64,000 nt of DNA from Notolepis coatsorum (Eukaryota > Chordata > Actinopteri > Aulopiformes > Paralepididae). The stretch is taken from the NCBI GenBank assembly GCA_963971535.1, contig OZ020589.1, positions 96,282,324 to 96,346,323 on the forward strand, read 5' to 3'. This document shows, one piece after another, positions 45,232-56,353 of this stretch; the stretch's first letter is position 1, and the number at the start of each line of letters is the position of its first letter. Position numbers and translations under genes: made by a program. The notes beneath the pieces were generated by a model. It made no database searches, was not told the origin of the DNA, and saw only the letters and a program-made list of their open reading frames with translations.

Positions 45232-47279
45232 CACATTCCCCGCCATAGGTTATACCCATCAATATACAGTGATGTACCTGAACGCGTTCAATGAACGATC
45301 GTTCATGAACGCGTTCGTATTTTGGGCGAACTTGAACTGAACGTACTGTATATCCGCTAAATTAACGTAATTGAGAACGCGTTCATTCTCAGCCCTGTGT
45401 AACGGAGTTCAAAAGTGCGTTCATTCTCAGCACTATTATAACGGCGTTCAAAGATGTGCCATATTTCATAATGCATTTCAGCCGAAAACTCAGTTAAAAC
45501 ACTGTAAACAGGCTTAAAAATTATGCGTAAAACCACCCGATCTGGCAACCAGCCTGTCACCCCCTGCTACGTCATCAGACTCCTCCTCACAACAAGCAGT
45601 GGAACAGGAATCTGCGCGCAGAAGCCGAGAGCTGCAGCAGCAGCAGCACTCTCTCAGTCGGAGTCAGACTCTACCTCTAGACGTCACGTCGGCGTATGCA
45701 TTTAAAAGCGTTTACAATTCAAACTATTTGATAAACTTCTACTTTCAGCCCGGAAATGCATTCTGATAAACTGAATTAAGGATAAGCCTCCATTTTTACA
45801 AATGTGGTATAGAGATCTTCGGTGTGCTCCTACCCCATGAAAGACACTGTGCAATGCATAGAGTCAATGACGCTTCCTTTCAGGAGGTGTGGGCCCCACT
45901 ATTAGACTATTTTCCTGCTGAAATGTATCGGATCCTTCTAAAGGCCCAGTGCCCCATTGTATGGACAGACCTAGGATAGGAAAAAATAAATATATGTATG
46001 TCTACATGTGAATGCGCTCGAGGCAAGTGCAAGTGCCTGTCTTGGTCTGCTTTCCTTTTTGCTTGTTTTTCTTTTTGTTTTTGCTTGCTTATGGTGTGGA
46101 TGATGGCATAGAGATGAACTGGAGGACCCCCCCCCCCCCTTGTCCCAATGTGTGTTTTTGTAATGTAAGTAACTGTACGTGAAAAATCTATAATAAAAAA
46201 AAAATTAAAAAAGAACTAAAAATAACTAAATTAGTTCATTTTTGAAACCATGAACTTTAGTTCAACATTTTGAATTATGAACTATGAACTGAACTAGTTC
46301 ATTTTAAAAATTTTGAACTGAACTGAACTAGTTCATGTAGAAAGTGAACTTTCCCAACACTGTCAATATACCCAGTCTGCCACCACTGTAAGCCTATGGA
46401 GATGTTTACGTTCTTTGCAGGGCTATAACTTTTTAAATTGTATTGCTATTGACATTACTATGGCCCATTCAACATCGATTATCTATCGTTCAGGATATGG
46501 GAACGTTATATTTTTTCATTCATACATTGTTGTGTTACTAGCGTCGAGAATATAAGTATGTTTTTAATCTTTTCTGCTGTAATTCCAAAAACAGTAGTTA
46601 TAGGTCCTGAAACATATATAGATTATCGATTGGCATTTCTTTCCCATACACGCTATATTAAACAATTCAAATGTGTATGATCGGTATACATTATGCTTCA
46701 TCATGCATGAAGGAAAGGGGGGGGGGGGGTAGTTTATAATTCCTTGATCGTCAGTAACGGCTTTATTTACTATGGGTTGATATATTGATCAGATGGTTTG
46801 CAGTGAAATGAATAAACAATCGGGCTGAAAATAACGTTACTGTCCTCTTACCGTGCGCCGATGAGACTGGATGAGAAAGATCCCAATTATTTGACGCCGA
46901 TCTCCTACATCCATTTCCGGTTTGTATGGCGCAATAAATGCCAAAATCATATCGATTATTGCGTTATGGCAGTGATCCATATGCACAATAGTGTTTGTCT
47001 GGATCCACGTAACAAGATGTGACTGCCGGAGGAATTTCCTCTATGCACCGATCACACCATCCGGTTTTGAGAGTGTAACTCGCCCGAACATCCACCAGGC
47101 GGCGGTATTGAGGCGTTGCAGTCTCATTCAGGGTCCCGCTGGAGCACCGGAGGTTGGCTGGATGAATTATGAATGCCATGGCGAAAAAATTAAATATTGA
47201 TCTCAAAAACGCTGTACAGCGTTGTTGGCGTTCAACGCATGGCGGGCAATAACAGCGTTTTTGGCGCTGGATGTGTTAA
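45228..47279. mobile_element. TTAA-flanked element, copy 7, with nested hAT
   Basis: TTAA-CACATTCCCCGCCATAGG at the left and GGCGCTGGATGTG-TTAA at the right. It carries a hAT at 45267-46362 just inside its left end. Its left TTAA is the right TTAA of the previous element. Its right TTAA is followed by AGGGGAACACAACCC, a T2/Kolobok-like start, and the same sequence follows the copy ending at 41934. Confidence 0.8.
45267..46362. mobile_element. hAT transposon with an internal LINE 3' piece
   Basis: Ends CAGTGATGTACCTGAACGCG and GAACTTTCCCAACACTG, flanked by a perfect 8-bp duplication TCAATATA (45259-45266, 46363-46370). Subterminal repeats are GAACGCGTTC (left) and GAACTAGTTCA (right). The middle (about 45780-46210) looks like an L1-type 3' end on the plus strand, ending in TCTATAATAAAAAAAAAATT. 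Confidence 0.85.
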
Positions 47280-47941
47280 AGGGGAACACAACCCAAATGA
47301 TGAATTCCAACATATTATTTCAATCAATATTTGTGAACATGAGCTACATAAAGCCAGCAACCAGATAAGAAAGACTCAAACTTGTGACATCATCAGGTAT
47401 AAAGTCTGGAGCTGCTCCACTGAGTTTTTACACCCATATTTGTTTTATTCTAGTCGTGTTCTCAAATTGGTTCTCAGTTCTGAAACAGAAAATGTACCGT
47501 ATAGACCTGTTCACTGTCCATACATAACATATACACAACATACCATGTTTGAGCCAAATTATTTGTATTTGTGATTGGCTCAAACACGGTATGTTTGTAT
47601 ACAGCGAACAGGTCTATACTCACAACATTCTCCTGGTTGTTGTCAGTGTCTATAAAATGTTTCACAATTCAATTCATTGTCGATGCTGCTCTGGTGACAA
47701 CTTTTGCTTAGTTGTGAAAAGTCATGCCTCCATAAAAAACATAGTTAACTATAAAAAAACTATTTTTTGTTTTGTTGAGACAACACGTAAGCAGCACCAT
47801 GTGTTTAAATAAGAAATTAATTAATTAATTAATTAATAATATAATTTCTTTGCTGTGAAATCTTGGGGACATCATTGTCTAATAATAACTAATGATTGCT
47901 CGGTCCTCTGTTCCTCTGCGTGTGTGAGTGTGTGTGTGTAT
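47280..47941. repeat. Palindromic mini-element at 47499-47619, otherwise no gene
   Basis: Within this stretch 47499-47619 is a palindrome with arms GTATAGACCTGTTC ... TTTGAGCCAA and TTGGCTCAAACACGGTATG ... GAACAGGTCTATAC. A half copy lies at 48714-48765 (ATAGACCTGTATACTG, CAAGCCAATCAGC). TA flanks suggest a Tc1/mariner-type mini-element. The rest has no gene. Confidence 0.6.
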
Positions 47942-48665
47942 TAGGGATGTCCCGATCACGTTTTTTTGCTCCCGATCCAATCCCGATCATGTGATTTTGA
48001 GTATCTACCGATACCGATATTTCCCGATCCGATCAAAAAATAAATATATATATATATTTTATACTTTTTTTTTTTATTCAACAAACATGACCATGTTCAC
48101 GTCTTAAACTCATACTAAGGCCTTAGTTTTGGTTTTAAATTGCATATCATCATTCATTTATTTATTGTCACACAGAGCAGAAGAATTTTGCCAAAACAAA
48201 CCAATAGTATCCAGCTGCAGAACGGCAGACCAGCCACACTCTCAGACCCAAACGCATTTCCTTTGATTTAATTATACATCAAATGATTTATGAAGTTAAC
48301 TTTTCACCTGGATAACGTCAACATTCAGGGTGAATGTAATGTGAGAAATTGGGATAAAAAATAAATAAATAAAAAAAAAATTGGGTCTGAGAGTGTGGCT
48401 GGTCTGCCGTTCTGCAGCTGGATACTATTGGTTTGTTTTGGCTGAATTCTTCTGCTCTGTGTGACAATAAATAAATGAATGATGATATGCAATTTAAAAC
48501 CAAAACTAAGGCCTCAGTATGAGTTTAAGACGTGAACATGGTCATGTTTGTTGAATAAATAAAAAAATGGCAGATTTTTTATTTATTTTTTTGCCGATCC
48601 CGATCTTCGGAAAATCACGTGATCGGCCCCGATCACGATCACGTGATCAGCTCGGGACATCCCTA
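47942..48665. mobile_element. Foldback hAT element, 724 bp
   Basis: Ends TAGGGATGTCCCGATCACG and AGCTCGGGACATCCCTA, flanked by a perfect 8-bp duplication GTGTGTAT (47934-47941, 48666-48673). Almost the whole element is palindromic. Arms of about 180 bp (48070-48245 and 48385-48560) include CATGACCATGTTCACGTCTT and GTATCCAGCTGCAGAACGGC, and their complements. Confidence 0.9.
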
Positions 48666-48937
48666 GTGTGTATGCATGCTTTTGTGCTCAACGCTAAACT
48701 ATTGTGCAGCCATATAGACCTGTATACTGTATACAAATATACCGTGTTCAAGCCAATCAGCAATACCAACTGAGTCACGTGACTAAGTTTCCCCCTTACC
48801 TGCACGAGCTGCTGCGCTAAAAAAGTACAACGGGGCTCTATGGAGAAACCATGACACTCCCCTGACTGATTAATTGAAAACTTTATTAACAGATTGCAGA
48901 ATGGGTACAATACAGTATGGCTCAATACACACAATTG

Positions 48938-49821
48938 TTAACACTTTCAGCGCCAGAGAATAGGGATACATGACGGTGTTTGCAGGGCTAAAACTATATT
49001 AAATATCATAGCTATGGATATAAAACTATTGCCCATTTGACATCGAGTATCCATCGTTCAATTTGTGAAAAATAAATATTTTTTTTCATCCATACATTCC
49101 CGTTTTATACCGTGGTGAATATGAGTATAGTTTGAGTAATTCTGTCTAATCCCGGGAAACGCCGCTATGCAGCGTTTAATGCATTTCACTAGAAACCGTG
49201 GTGTTCCTCGCCTGGATCAACAATCAATCTGAAATCAATGCTATATTATCGGTATTATGTTTCATCACGCATGCATGAAAGGGTGGGGGGGGTTTTCTAT
49301 GCTTCGATCGTCACCAACGGAATACGTTACACACACACACATACGTCCGGATCGCGGGGAAGGGATTCTTCGATCAACGCAAGATTGATACCATATAGCC
49401 CTTACCTCGACTAGGATGAGCTCCAAAAAGAATATTCCAATTATCTGATCGCCATTCCAAGTATTGATGTTGATTGTGTTGCCAACATAATCCACGAAAG
49501 AACATGAACCGGGAGTGCTTGATTATCCTCAATCCATGTGTTATAACCGCTTGCCATGTCCGACTAGGAAAACCCAGACCGGACTTTTTAGATCGACGAG
49601 CCAGAGAGTTTCCAAGGATGTGCAATGCTGTCCGCAAGGCGGCAGGCGGCGGTATTGGATGTTTGCGATCTCAGACCCATTCAGGACAGCCTGCACAGCC
49701 TTCCTGGATGATTATGAATGGAAATAGCTAATAAAAGAAATAACAATAATAATAATGAGTATACTCGTTGTTGGCGTCCAATGATTGGCGGCCTACTCGT
49801 CAATGGCGGGGAATGAGTTAA
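48938..49821. mobile_element. TTAA-flanked element, copy 8, with a known empty site
   Basis: TTAA-CACTTTCAGCGCCAGAG at the left and GGCGGGGAATGAG-TTAA at the right, 884 bp. Core CCCGTTTTATACCGTGGTGA. The outer flanks (…CTCAATACACACAATTG / GGGGATGCAGACC…) occur joined around a single TTAA at 23502-23570 in reverse, giving a paralogous empty site. Confidence 0.9.
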
Positions 49822-49924
49822 GGGGATGCAGACCAGAGAAATACTTTCCTCTTGTTTACATCAGGATCCCCCATTTTCAATTCATAATGACATTAATGAC
49901 ATACGCAACATACAGATATATCTT

Positions 49925-50515
49925 TTGTTTTTGATCTACCTGTATTTTTCTCTCATCCCAATTTAGTCGTTATGCCAATTCCCTTCCTGGTCGTTGCGTG
50001 CATTTTCCCCCCACTTGCCGGCCTAGGGAGGGTTGAAGACTATCGCATGTCTCCTCCGATACATGTGGAGTCAGCCAGCCGCTTCTTTTCACCTGACAGC
50101 GAGGACTCTCACTGGGGGAGTGTAACGCATGGGAGGATCACACTACCTCACCCAGTTCCCTTCCTCGCTGAGCAGGTGCCCCGACCGACCTGTAAGAGAT
50201 GTTTACAATGACCAGGATACATACCCCACCGGCTTCCCACCCGCTAACACTGCCAATTGTGTTAGTATGTGCCAATGTACGCAACACTTTGATGAATATT
50301 GTTACTCAGCTGATAGAGTTGTATCCTTCCTGATGACGTACAGAACTTGTAAGTCGCTTTGGATAAAAGCGTCAGCTAAATGACTAAATGTAAATGTAAA
50401 AATGTAAATGTTAGTATGGACGACCGACCAAGCCGGAGGTACCGCTGACAGCAGGATTCGATACCAGTGACTCTGCGGTGGTAGGCAGGCGCTTAGTCCG
50501 CGGTATTTTAACGAA
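49925..50515 (-). mobile_element. tRNA-derived SINE, interrupted by an L2 piece
   Basis: Tail CCCAATTTAGTCGTTATGCC at the low-coordinate end and the shared body (CCTCCGATACATGTGGAG). The tRNA-like head near 50455-50510 reads, on minus, CGGACTAAGCGCCTGCC with a B box GTATCGAATCC. The L2 fragment 50270-50408 is inserted inside it. Confidence 0.8.
50270..50408 (+). mobile_element. L2-type LINE 3' end, severely truncated
   Basis: 139 bp: CACTTTGATGAATATTGTTA, then CTTGTAAGTCGCTTTGGATA and CAGCTAAATGACTAAATG. It matches in reverse the 3' end of the L2 at 13110-13225. It is flanked by a perfect 10-bp duplication TGTTAGTATG (50260-50269, 50409-50418), so it retrotransposed as a 5'-truncated copy into the SINE. 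Confidence 0.88.
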
Positions 50516-50655
50516 CAGGTCAATGTACATAAATAAACAACTTATTTGAAACTTACCCTTGTATTTGCTATTTTATTGAAATTATCTTTTTACGTTGCAG
50601 GAAATTACAGCGCTCCGTACTGAACGGATGTTTGGTGTGTTAAGGTGGAACTCAC

Positions 50656-50742
50656 CTGCTGTCCTTGCCGTTGGGTATGGCAGCGTAGCGCTCCGTACTC
50701 GTCCGCTCACAGACATACGTGTTCCTTCGCGTCATAGCGCCA
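50656..50742 (-). CDS. mark1: mark1 exon, spacer region (TRRNTYVCERT...)
   Basis: 87-nt exon between CAG (50743-50745) and GTGAGT (50650-50655). It encodes (S)GAMTRRNTYVCERTSTERY, AAIPNGKDS, followed by a split Ser completed by the next exon. RRNTYVCERT is a hallmark of the MARK family just downstream of the UBA domain, and contains a conserved phosphorylation/14-3-3-type Arg-rich site. An alternative acceptor (ACAG at 50748-50751) lies 5 bases upstream but would change the phase. This is the most 5' mark1 exon I can recognise here. The kinase and UBA exons must be further right. Confidence 0.93.
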
Positions 50743-50993
50743 CTGTTCTGTCATGGACACAAACATACACAATGTTCTCAGCTGCAGGTTTCAACAAGTT
50801 ACATTTAAGGCATTTTAATACCAATTTCACGACCATACTAGCAATATATATATATATATATCACTGATTCTTGAGAGTCGGGACAAAACATGTCCTACAT
50901 AGAAAAGTCTCATTTATATCAAAAATAAATAAATTAATAATGATTGACAATGCACTCAAAGTTAAATCTAAAGGTATTGTGTATACTGATGTT

Positions 50994-51802
50994 TTTTTTT
51001 TTTTTTTTTTATAAACATAAACATAACAAATTAGACTCACAAGCATTAACAGTAAACATCCAATTAAATCACCATTTGAATCATTATAAATATAGTTTAC
51101 GAGATATATACCTAATACTTGCTATCTAATACCCTACATACATATGCTCTTGCTCGCTCACCCCCCCCGGACCCCCACTTGGATAATCCATCCATTTTCT
51201 TTCGTTTCTAACCAGGCACTACACTTCATATGCTAGCTTTTATTCTCTCCACCACTTCTAACCAGATTGCAATGTTGGTTTCACTGACACCTAAAATTAT
51301 TGCTGTAGATATTTCTAGATAAATCACATCGAGATAGGTAAGAACCCATACCTTCCGGCAAATTTTTTCCGGTTGAATCCATCGTGATGCTATCAGCTTT
51401 TTAGCAGCTGTGAGACCGGATAAAACTAGTCTCTTTAGCTGTATAGGGGCTGCAAACTGAAATACATCATTCAACAGCAATACAGAGGGATGTACAGGTA
51501 TGTTCAGAGATAAGAATACTGATAATTGCTGGGACACTTCTTTCCAAAATATCTTAACCGGTGGGCAATCCCAATACATGTGCATGAATGTACCCTCATC
51601 CCCATTTGTACATAAGGAACATAGGGAGTCTTGTTTAAGTCCCATTCTGTTCAATCTTATAGGAGTCAGGTATGTCCTATGAATATAATTAAGATTAATT
51701 TGTTGATGGTCCGGGTTACGTGACGCAATTCGAACGTTTGCCCAGACTTCTTGCCAATCAAAATCTATTTCCAAGTCTGGTATATCCCTCCTCCAGACTG
51801 AG
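50994..51802 (-). mobile_element. L1/Tx1-type LINE, ORF2 C-terminus
   Basis: Poly(A) on the minus strand (T run at 50992-51010) and a perfect 15-bp duplication GTGTATACTGATGTT (50979-50993, 51803-51817). An open frame (51226-51774) encodes 182 residues of ORF2 C-terminus: LNYIHRTYLTPIRLNRMGL, then CSLCTNGDEGTFMHMYWDCP with the C-x2-C...H...C knuckle. It is 5'-truncated, with an intact frame, hence probably recent. It is a different family from the LINE at 33373. Confidence 0.9.
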
Positions 51803-51817
51803 GTGTATACTGATGTT

Positions 51818-52251
51818 ATGTTTTAGCACATACATTTGTTTTTGGGGGGATATTTGTTTAAATGTATAATCTGTGGTTAGAAGCTCCCATGTTAATTTTC
51901 TTGTCCTCAGCAAGAGTCACATTATTGACCAGCCCAAAAAAGCTTGAAAAACCTCTCCACTTGTGAAAACATACATATCAAATCAAGGATAAGGGTTATA
52001 AATGTATAAAACAATGCATGCCATGAAACTCAAATAATATTTTCCATAGAAATCTGCCTATCAAAGTTGTGTCCTCAGTTTATGTCAACTCAGTCAGACT
52101 TTTTCACAAACCTAATTAAATCAGGCAATAGCATGGCCAGCTCTATCCCCGAGGACCCCTTTTCCTTTCCCTGCCTGTGGTGAATGCAACACTACCACAC
52201 ATGGTCTGGTAAATTTGATACTTTTTGATATTTTAGACAAACAATGTCAAT
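51818..52251. other. Left interior of the large TIR element, no gene
   Basis: AT-rich, with one GTCAACTCAGTCAGAC motif near 52086. No coding frame is supported. Confidence 0.4.
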
Positions 52252-52259
52252 ATTCCTAT

Positions 52260-54100
52260 TAGGGGTGTAACGGTACATGTATTCGTCCCGCGAATTTACG
52301 GTACGGCCGTCACGGTGTGGTACGCGCACCCATGCGACGAATAAGCCCCACAGCGCACACACAGGCACTCGCGAGGTCCGTGTGAGAACAGCGCGCGTGG
52401 CCGGGCACACCGAGCTCAGACTTCAGAGCGGCGAAAGTGCACAGAGGAGAAAGCCAGGCACATTTACATTGGAACAGCTGCAGGGTCATCATTACAGTTT
52501 TCTTTCGTTTTCTTGTGCGCCCAATAACGTTAACCAAATGAAACCAATGAAAATAAACACACGCGTCGCCGACACACACGCGCCAACAAACACATCAACA
52601 TTCTCCCCCGCCGGACAGCCACAGGCACAGCTCATCAAATAAAAAGAAGAACCTACTTTTCCGGACAGATCATCTGAGCTCCACTGTGTTTAAATTAGAG
52701 ATGTTCCGATACCATTTTTTCTTTCCGATTCCGATACCTAAGCTTTGGGTATCGGCCGATACCGATACTGACCCGATACCAGTGCATACATAAAAAAAAA
52801 AAATTATAAAACTTTAAAAAAAAATTTTTATACAGCTACTGTTTTATATATACTGTTTTTTTTAGTAATAACTATAAAGTAATGGTATTTATTCAACAAC
52901 AGGTGATTGTATAGATTAGTATTAGTATCAGTAATAGAAAACTATCTCAATGAGTTCACCCACAGAAAGGTTGTTGGCACATTAGTTCCACACGGACATT
53001 ATTCGTTGCTGCACTTGCTTCCACAAGGCTCCGTTTAAGTAGCAGAGGCTCTGTTGGGATTTTTGCACAATAAATATTCAACATTCTCTTTTGAGACTCC
53101 GCCTCAGACTCTTATCATTTGGCACTAAAAGCTAAACATTGTCACCGATATGGCTGTCCGCAACATGTCATTAATTGTGTATGCGAGGTGGTCGATCAGT
53201 GACGACGTTAAGGTGAGCTAGGTTAGCTAGCATGAGCTACCGGTAGATGGAAAGACTAACGTTACTGGTGAAAATGTGATTTAACTTGAAATACTCCTTT
53301 GCCAACTTGCTGTACTTTGCTTGCAGGTCTGCAGCCATTATTGCTGGATTATGAATAGCCCCAACTTTAGCCAAGGTAACGTTAAAGCTAAAACTTTAAC
53401 GTTAGTTAACGCTATCTTTCGGTTAGCTGTTCAATGCTAATAACACCACCAAGCAAACCCATCAGAGCTCCCCGTCAACAGCGCTCTGTCGGGACGATGG
53501 CATTTTAAGAAAGTATCTGCTGTTAAAATGACAAATGGCATTGACACTTTAATTCACGTCGGTTAAAAACACGTTTGTTTTATAATGCTCACTCAGCAGA
53601 CCGCAGTGTTGTTGATAAATTACGTCATATGGTATCGGAGCGCAGAATTAGAGGGTACTCGCCGATACTGATACCAGCATTTTAGGCAGTATCGGCGGCA
53701 TTTCCGATACTGGTATCGGTATCGGAACAACTCTAGTTTAAATCCAAATAATCCTCTGCCATTGTTGTAATATGTCATCTGTTCTCTAGTATTCAGTCTC
53801 GTGAAGTTAAATTCTCTCTGGAAGTGAAACTGAAACTTAGCAAGGATAAGTTTAAAGGGGCAGTAAGCAAGTGGATGCCTGAACACAGAATGACACCAGT
53901 ATCACTAATTACCACGGCAAGCCTATAGAAAATTATTCTATTTAATAATAATAATTATAATAATTATCATAAATATAATATATATATTAATTTTTTTTTT
54001 ATTACAAACAAATTATATTAATAATAATATCGTACCGAACCGTGACCCCAATACCAAGGTACGTACCGAACCGTGGCTTCTGTGTACCGTTACACCCCTA
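52260..54100. mobile_element. hAT transposon with a second hAT nested inside
   Basis: Ends TAGGGGTGTAACGGTACATG and GTGTACCGTTACACCCCTA, flanked by a perfect 8-bp duplication ATTCCTAT (52252-52259, 54101-54108). A GC-rich arm follows the left end. The 1.04-kb hAT at 52696-53735 interrupts it. No transposase is seen. Confidence 0.92.
52696..53735. mobile_element. Nested non-autonomous hAT, 1040 bp
   Basis: Ends TAGAGATGTTCCGATACC and GGTATCGGAACAACTCTA, flanked by a perfect 8-bp duplication GTTTAAAT (52688-52695, 53736-53743). Subterminal GGTATCGG/CCGATACC repeats occur on both sides. Confidence 0.92.
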
Positions 54101-54581
54101 ATTCCTATGGTCACAGCGGGAACATGTCAACACCATCTCTCCGTTATTATACTTTTAAAAAACAATAGTGGATTGAATTCAAGTGTTTCAGTGAGATTAT
54201 TAAGACAGCTAGCAACTGCCAAAAAACTGCAGTGCACAATACAGGCTTGGAGGGACAATGTGTGCCCTTTTGTCAACTCCGTCAGACATCAACTCCATCA
54301 GATTATGTGTCTGACGGAGTTGACGTGTAAGCTGACGGAGTTGACAAATCCATCAATAACCTCATATATATATGCTATTATTATAAAAATGTTGAACATG
54401 GTAAAGGATTTAAATTTTATTTCAGAGTTTTATCTGCACATAATAGCATGCATTACAATACACCTCTGACTTTTAGAGCATGGTCAGGCTGTGGTCTGCT
54501 TATTGAATAATTGTCTTACTTTCCCAGCACATGCCCTATACTCTATACATACCGGTACATGTGTTAATACATAAATATAAT

Positions 54582-54971
54582 TATACAACGGCATGCAAAT
54601 TTCTCGATTCTGATTGGCCATTCACACGTCTTTATTGGCAACAATCCACGGTCCTGGGCTCAGGACCCGCCCACAACCAAATCACATAACCCTCCCCGGC
54701 TCACTCCGGGAGAAAACAAGATCGCGGACAACAAATGGTTATGTTGAAAGCACCATAACGACTAAATATGAAGCGATTCTGTCAAGGGGAATGTGTTAGT
54801 CCTTTAAACAATGTTGGATGATGTAATTGATGGGTCTTGACTCAATCTAGAACAAAAGAAAAATCGCGGATTGATTGATAGATTAATTGATTGATTTAAA
54901 TTTCTTCCTTCCTACTTTCTACTGACTGCAGCGTTCTCTCTCCGACGCTGGCGTACCCACAAACACACACA

Positions 54972-55022
<51 letters not shown>

Positions 55023-55042
55023 TGTGACACACACACACACAC

Positions 55043-55074
<32 letters not shown>

Positions 55075-55700
55075 TCCTGTCTGCAACAGCGGGGGAGTCA
55101 GACTGAGAGAGAAGCAGCGCTGTTTTAAGTGAGCATGGTCTATTGAATTGATTGATTGGTTGATTGCTAATTTTATTACTGTACCCCTGGTTTCCAACTG
55201 GTTAAGTTTAGGCTAAAAGAAATAAATAAAAAAATAGGGCGAAGAAAACGTTTTTTTCCTATAGGGCAAAGAAAACGTTTTAATAAATTTTCAATCAATC
55301 ATTCCAATAATACACAGTTGGATGTGTTAGTTGGTTGGATGCACTTCAAGCTGCTTCCACATGAGGCAACTTCTCTCAATCATTCCAATAATACACAGTT
55401 GGATGTGTTAGTTTGGTTGGATGCACTTCAAGCTGCTTCCACATGGAGTTGTGGGAACTACTTTTTCTGGCGGATGGTTTTTTCAATAAATCTTCGATTA
55501 ATGTGTGTTTATTGTATAGAAATAAGGTTGGATGAATCTGGCAGTTGTATAAAAGCTTTACACCACGTGCAGTCGTGATTTGTGACCAATAAACCATGCC
55601 TAGGGGGGTCTAACGACCCTCGGCTGCGCCTCGGGCCTAACAACCACCCCTAGGCATGGTTTATTGGTCACAAACCACTCCTGCGTGTGATGTAATGCTT
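54582..55700 (+). mobile_element. Hairpin-ended transposon, copy C
   Basis: Starts TATACAACGGCATGCAAATT and ends with a hairpin (about 55545-55700) finishing GATGTAATGCTT. The loop here contains an extra CTCGGCTGCGCCTCGGGC segment. The interior shares CCAACTGGTTAAGTTTAGG and the ACACAGTTGGATGTGTTAG repeat with copies A and B. A (CA)n tract lies at 54962-55074. The target duplication is AT-rich and ambiguous (AAT or AAATATA). Confidence 0.75.
54962..55074. repeat. (CA)n microsatellite
   Basis: Interrupted (CA)n of about 110 bases, broken by CGCACTGTGA and single changes. It is absent from the corresponding place in hairpin-ended copy B, which has only a short sequence there. Confidence 0.92.
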
Positions 55701-56353
55701 AAATATATCACTTGTCTACGTGGTTGATTGATTGATGTAAAATCACAATGGTGCAGTGTGTAGTTTTCACTACCAAACATCTACACTCTTGCCTCTTATA
55801 GAGCAGGGAAGGAGTTCCATGTTGCCCTTCATATCCCAGTAGGGATACAAGACACACATATGCTTACCACTTGTATCTATTGCTATGTCCGCCCATTACA
55901 ATCACGCGAGCTGTCTAACGCCTGTCCCGTTTCCCCGTCTCCCTGTGAGTTGCTGTCCCGGAGTGATGACCGGAGTGTCGGACGTCCCGTGATGAAGACC
56001 GGGAGGATGCGACCCTCTCTGCGTGCCCTCCTGTCTCCGGCTGTCTCGTAGTGATGACCGGCGTGCTGAACGTCCCGCGATTATGACGGGGAGGTTGCGA
56101 CCCTCTCTGCGCCGCCCCCTGTCCCTTTGTCTCTGGCTGTCTTGGAGTTATGACCAGAGTGTTGAACGTCCCGTGATTAAGACGGGGTGGACGAGACCCT
56201 CTTTGCCTCAAATAGATCCGCTATCAGCTCCATCTTTAATCTCGCAAAATGTTCAGTTGCTATCGCTATCAGCTATCTTAAATTTTTCTAAATGTTCAGT
56301 TGCTATTGCATGCACTCATCTGTGTTTCACTACTCACATGAGTGCATGCTTAC
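55701..56353. other. Interior of the large TIR element with short tandem repeats
   Basis: 55950-56200 holds three imperfect ~90-bp repeats containing GATGACCGG(A/C)GTG, ACGTCCCG(T/C)GAT and TGCGACCCTCTCTGCG. No gene is recognised. Confidence 0.6.

Noticed and set aside
52277-52642. 121-codon frame on plus as a gene
   Set aside because: It lies in the terminal region of a hAT element with clear ends and duplication; no domain.
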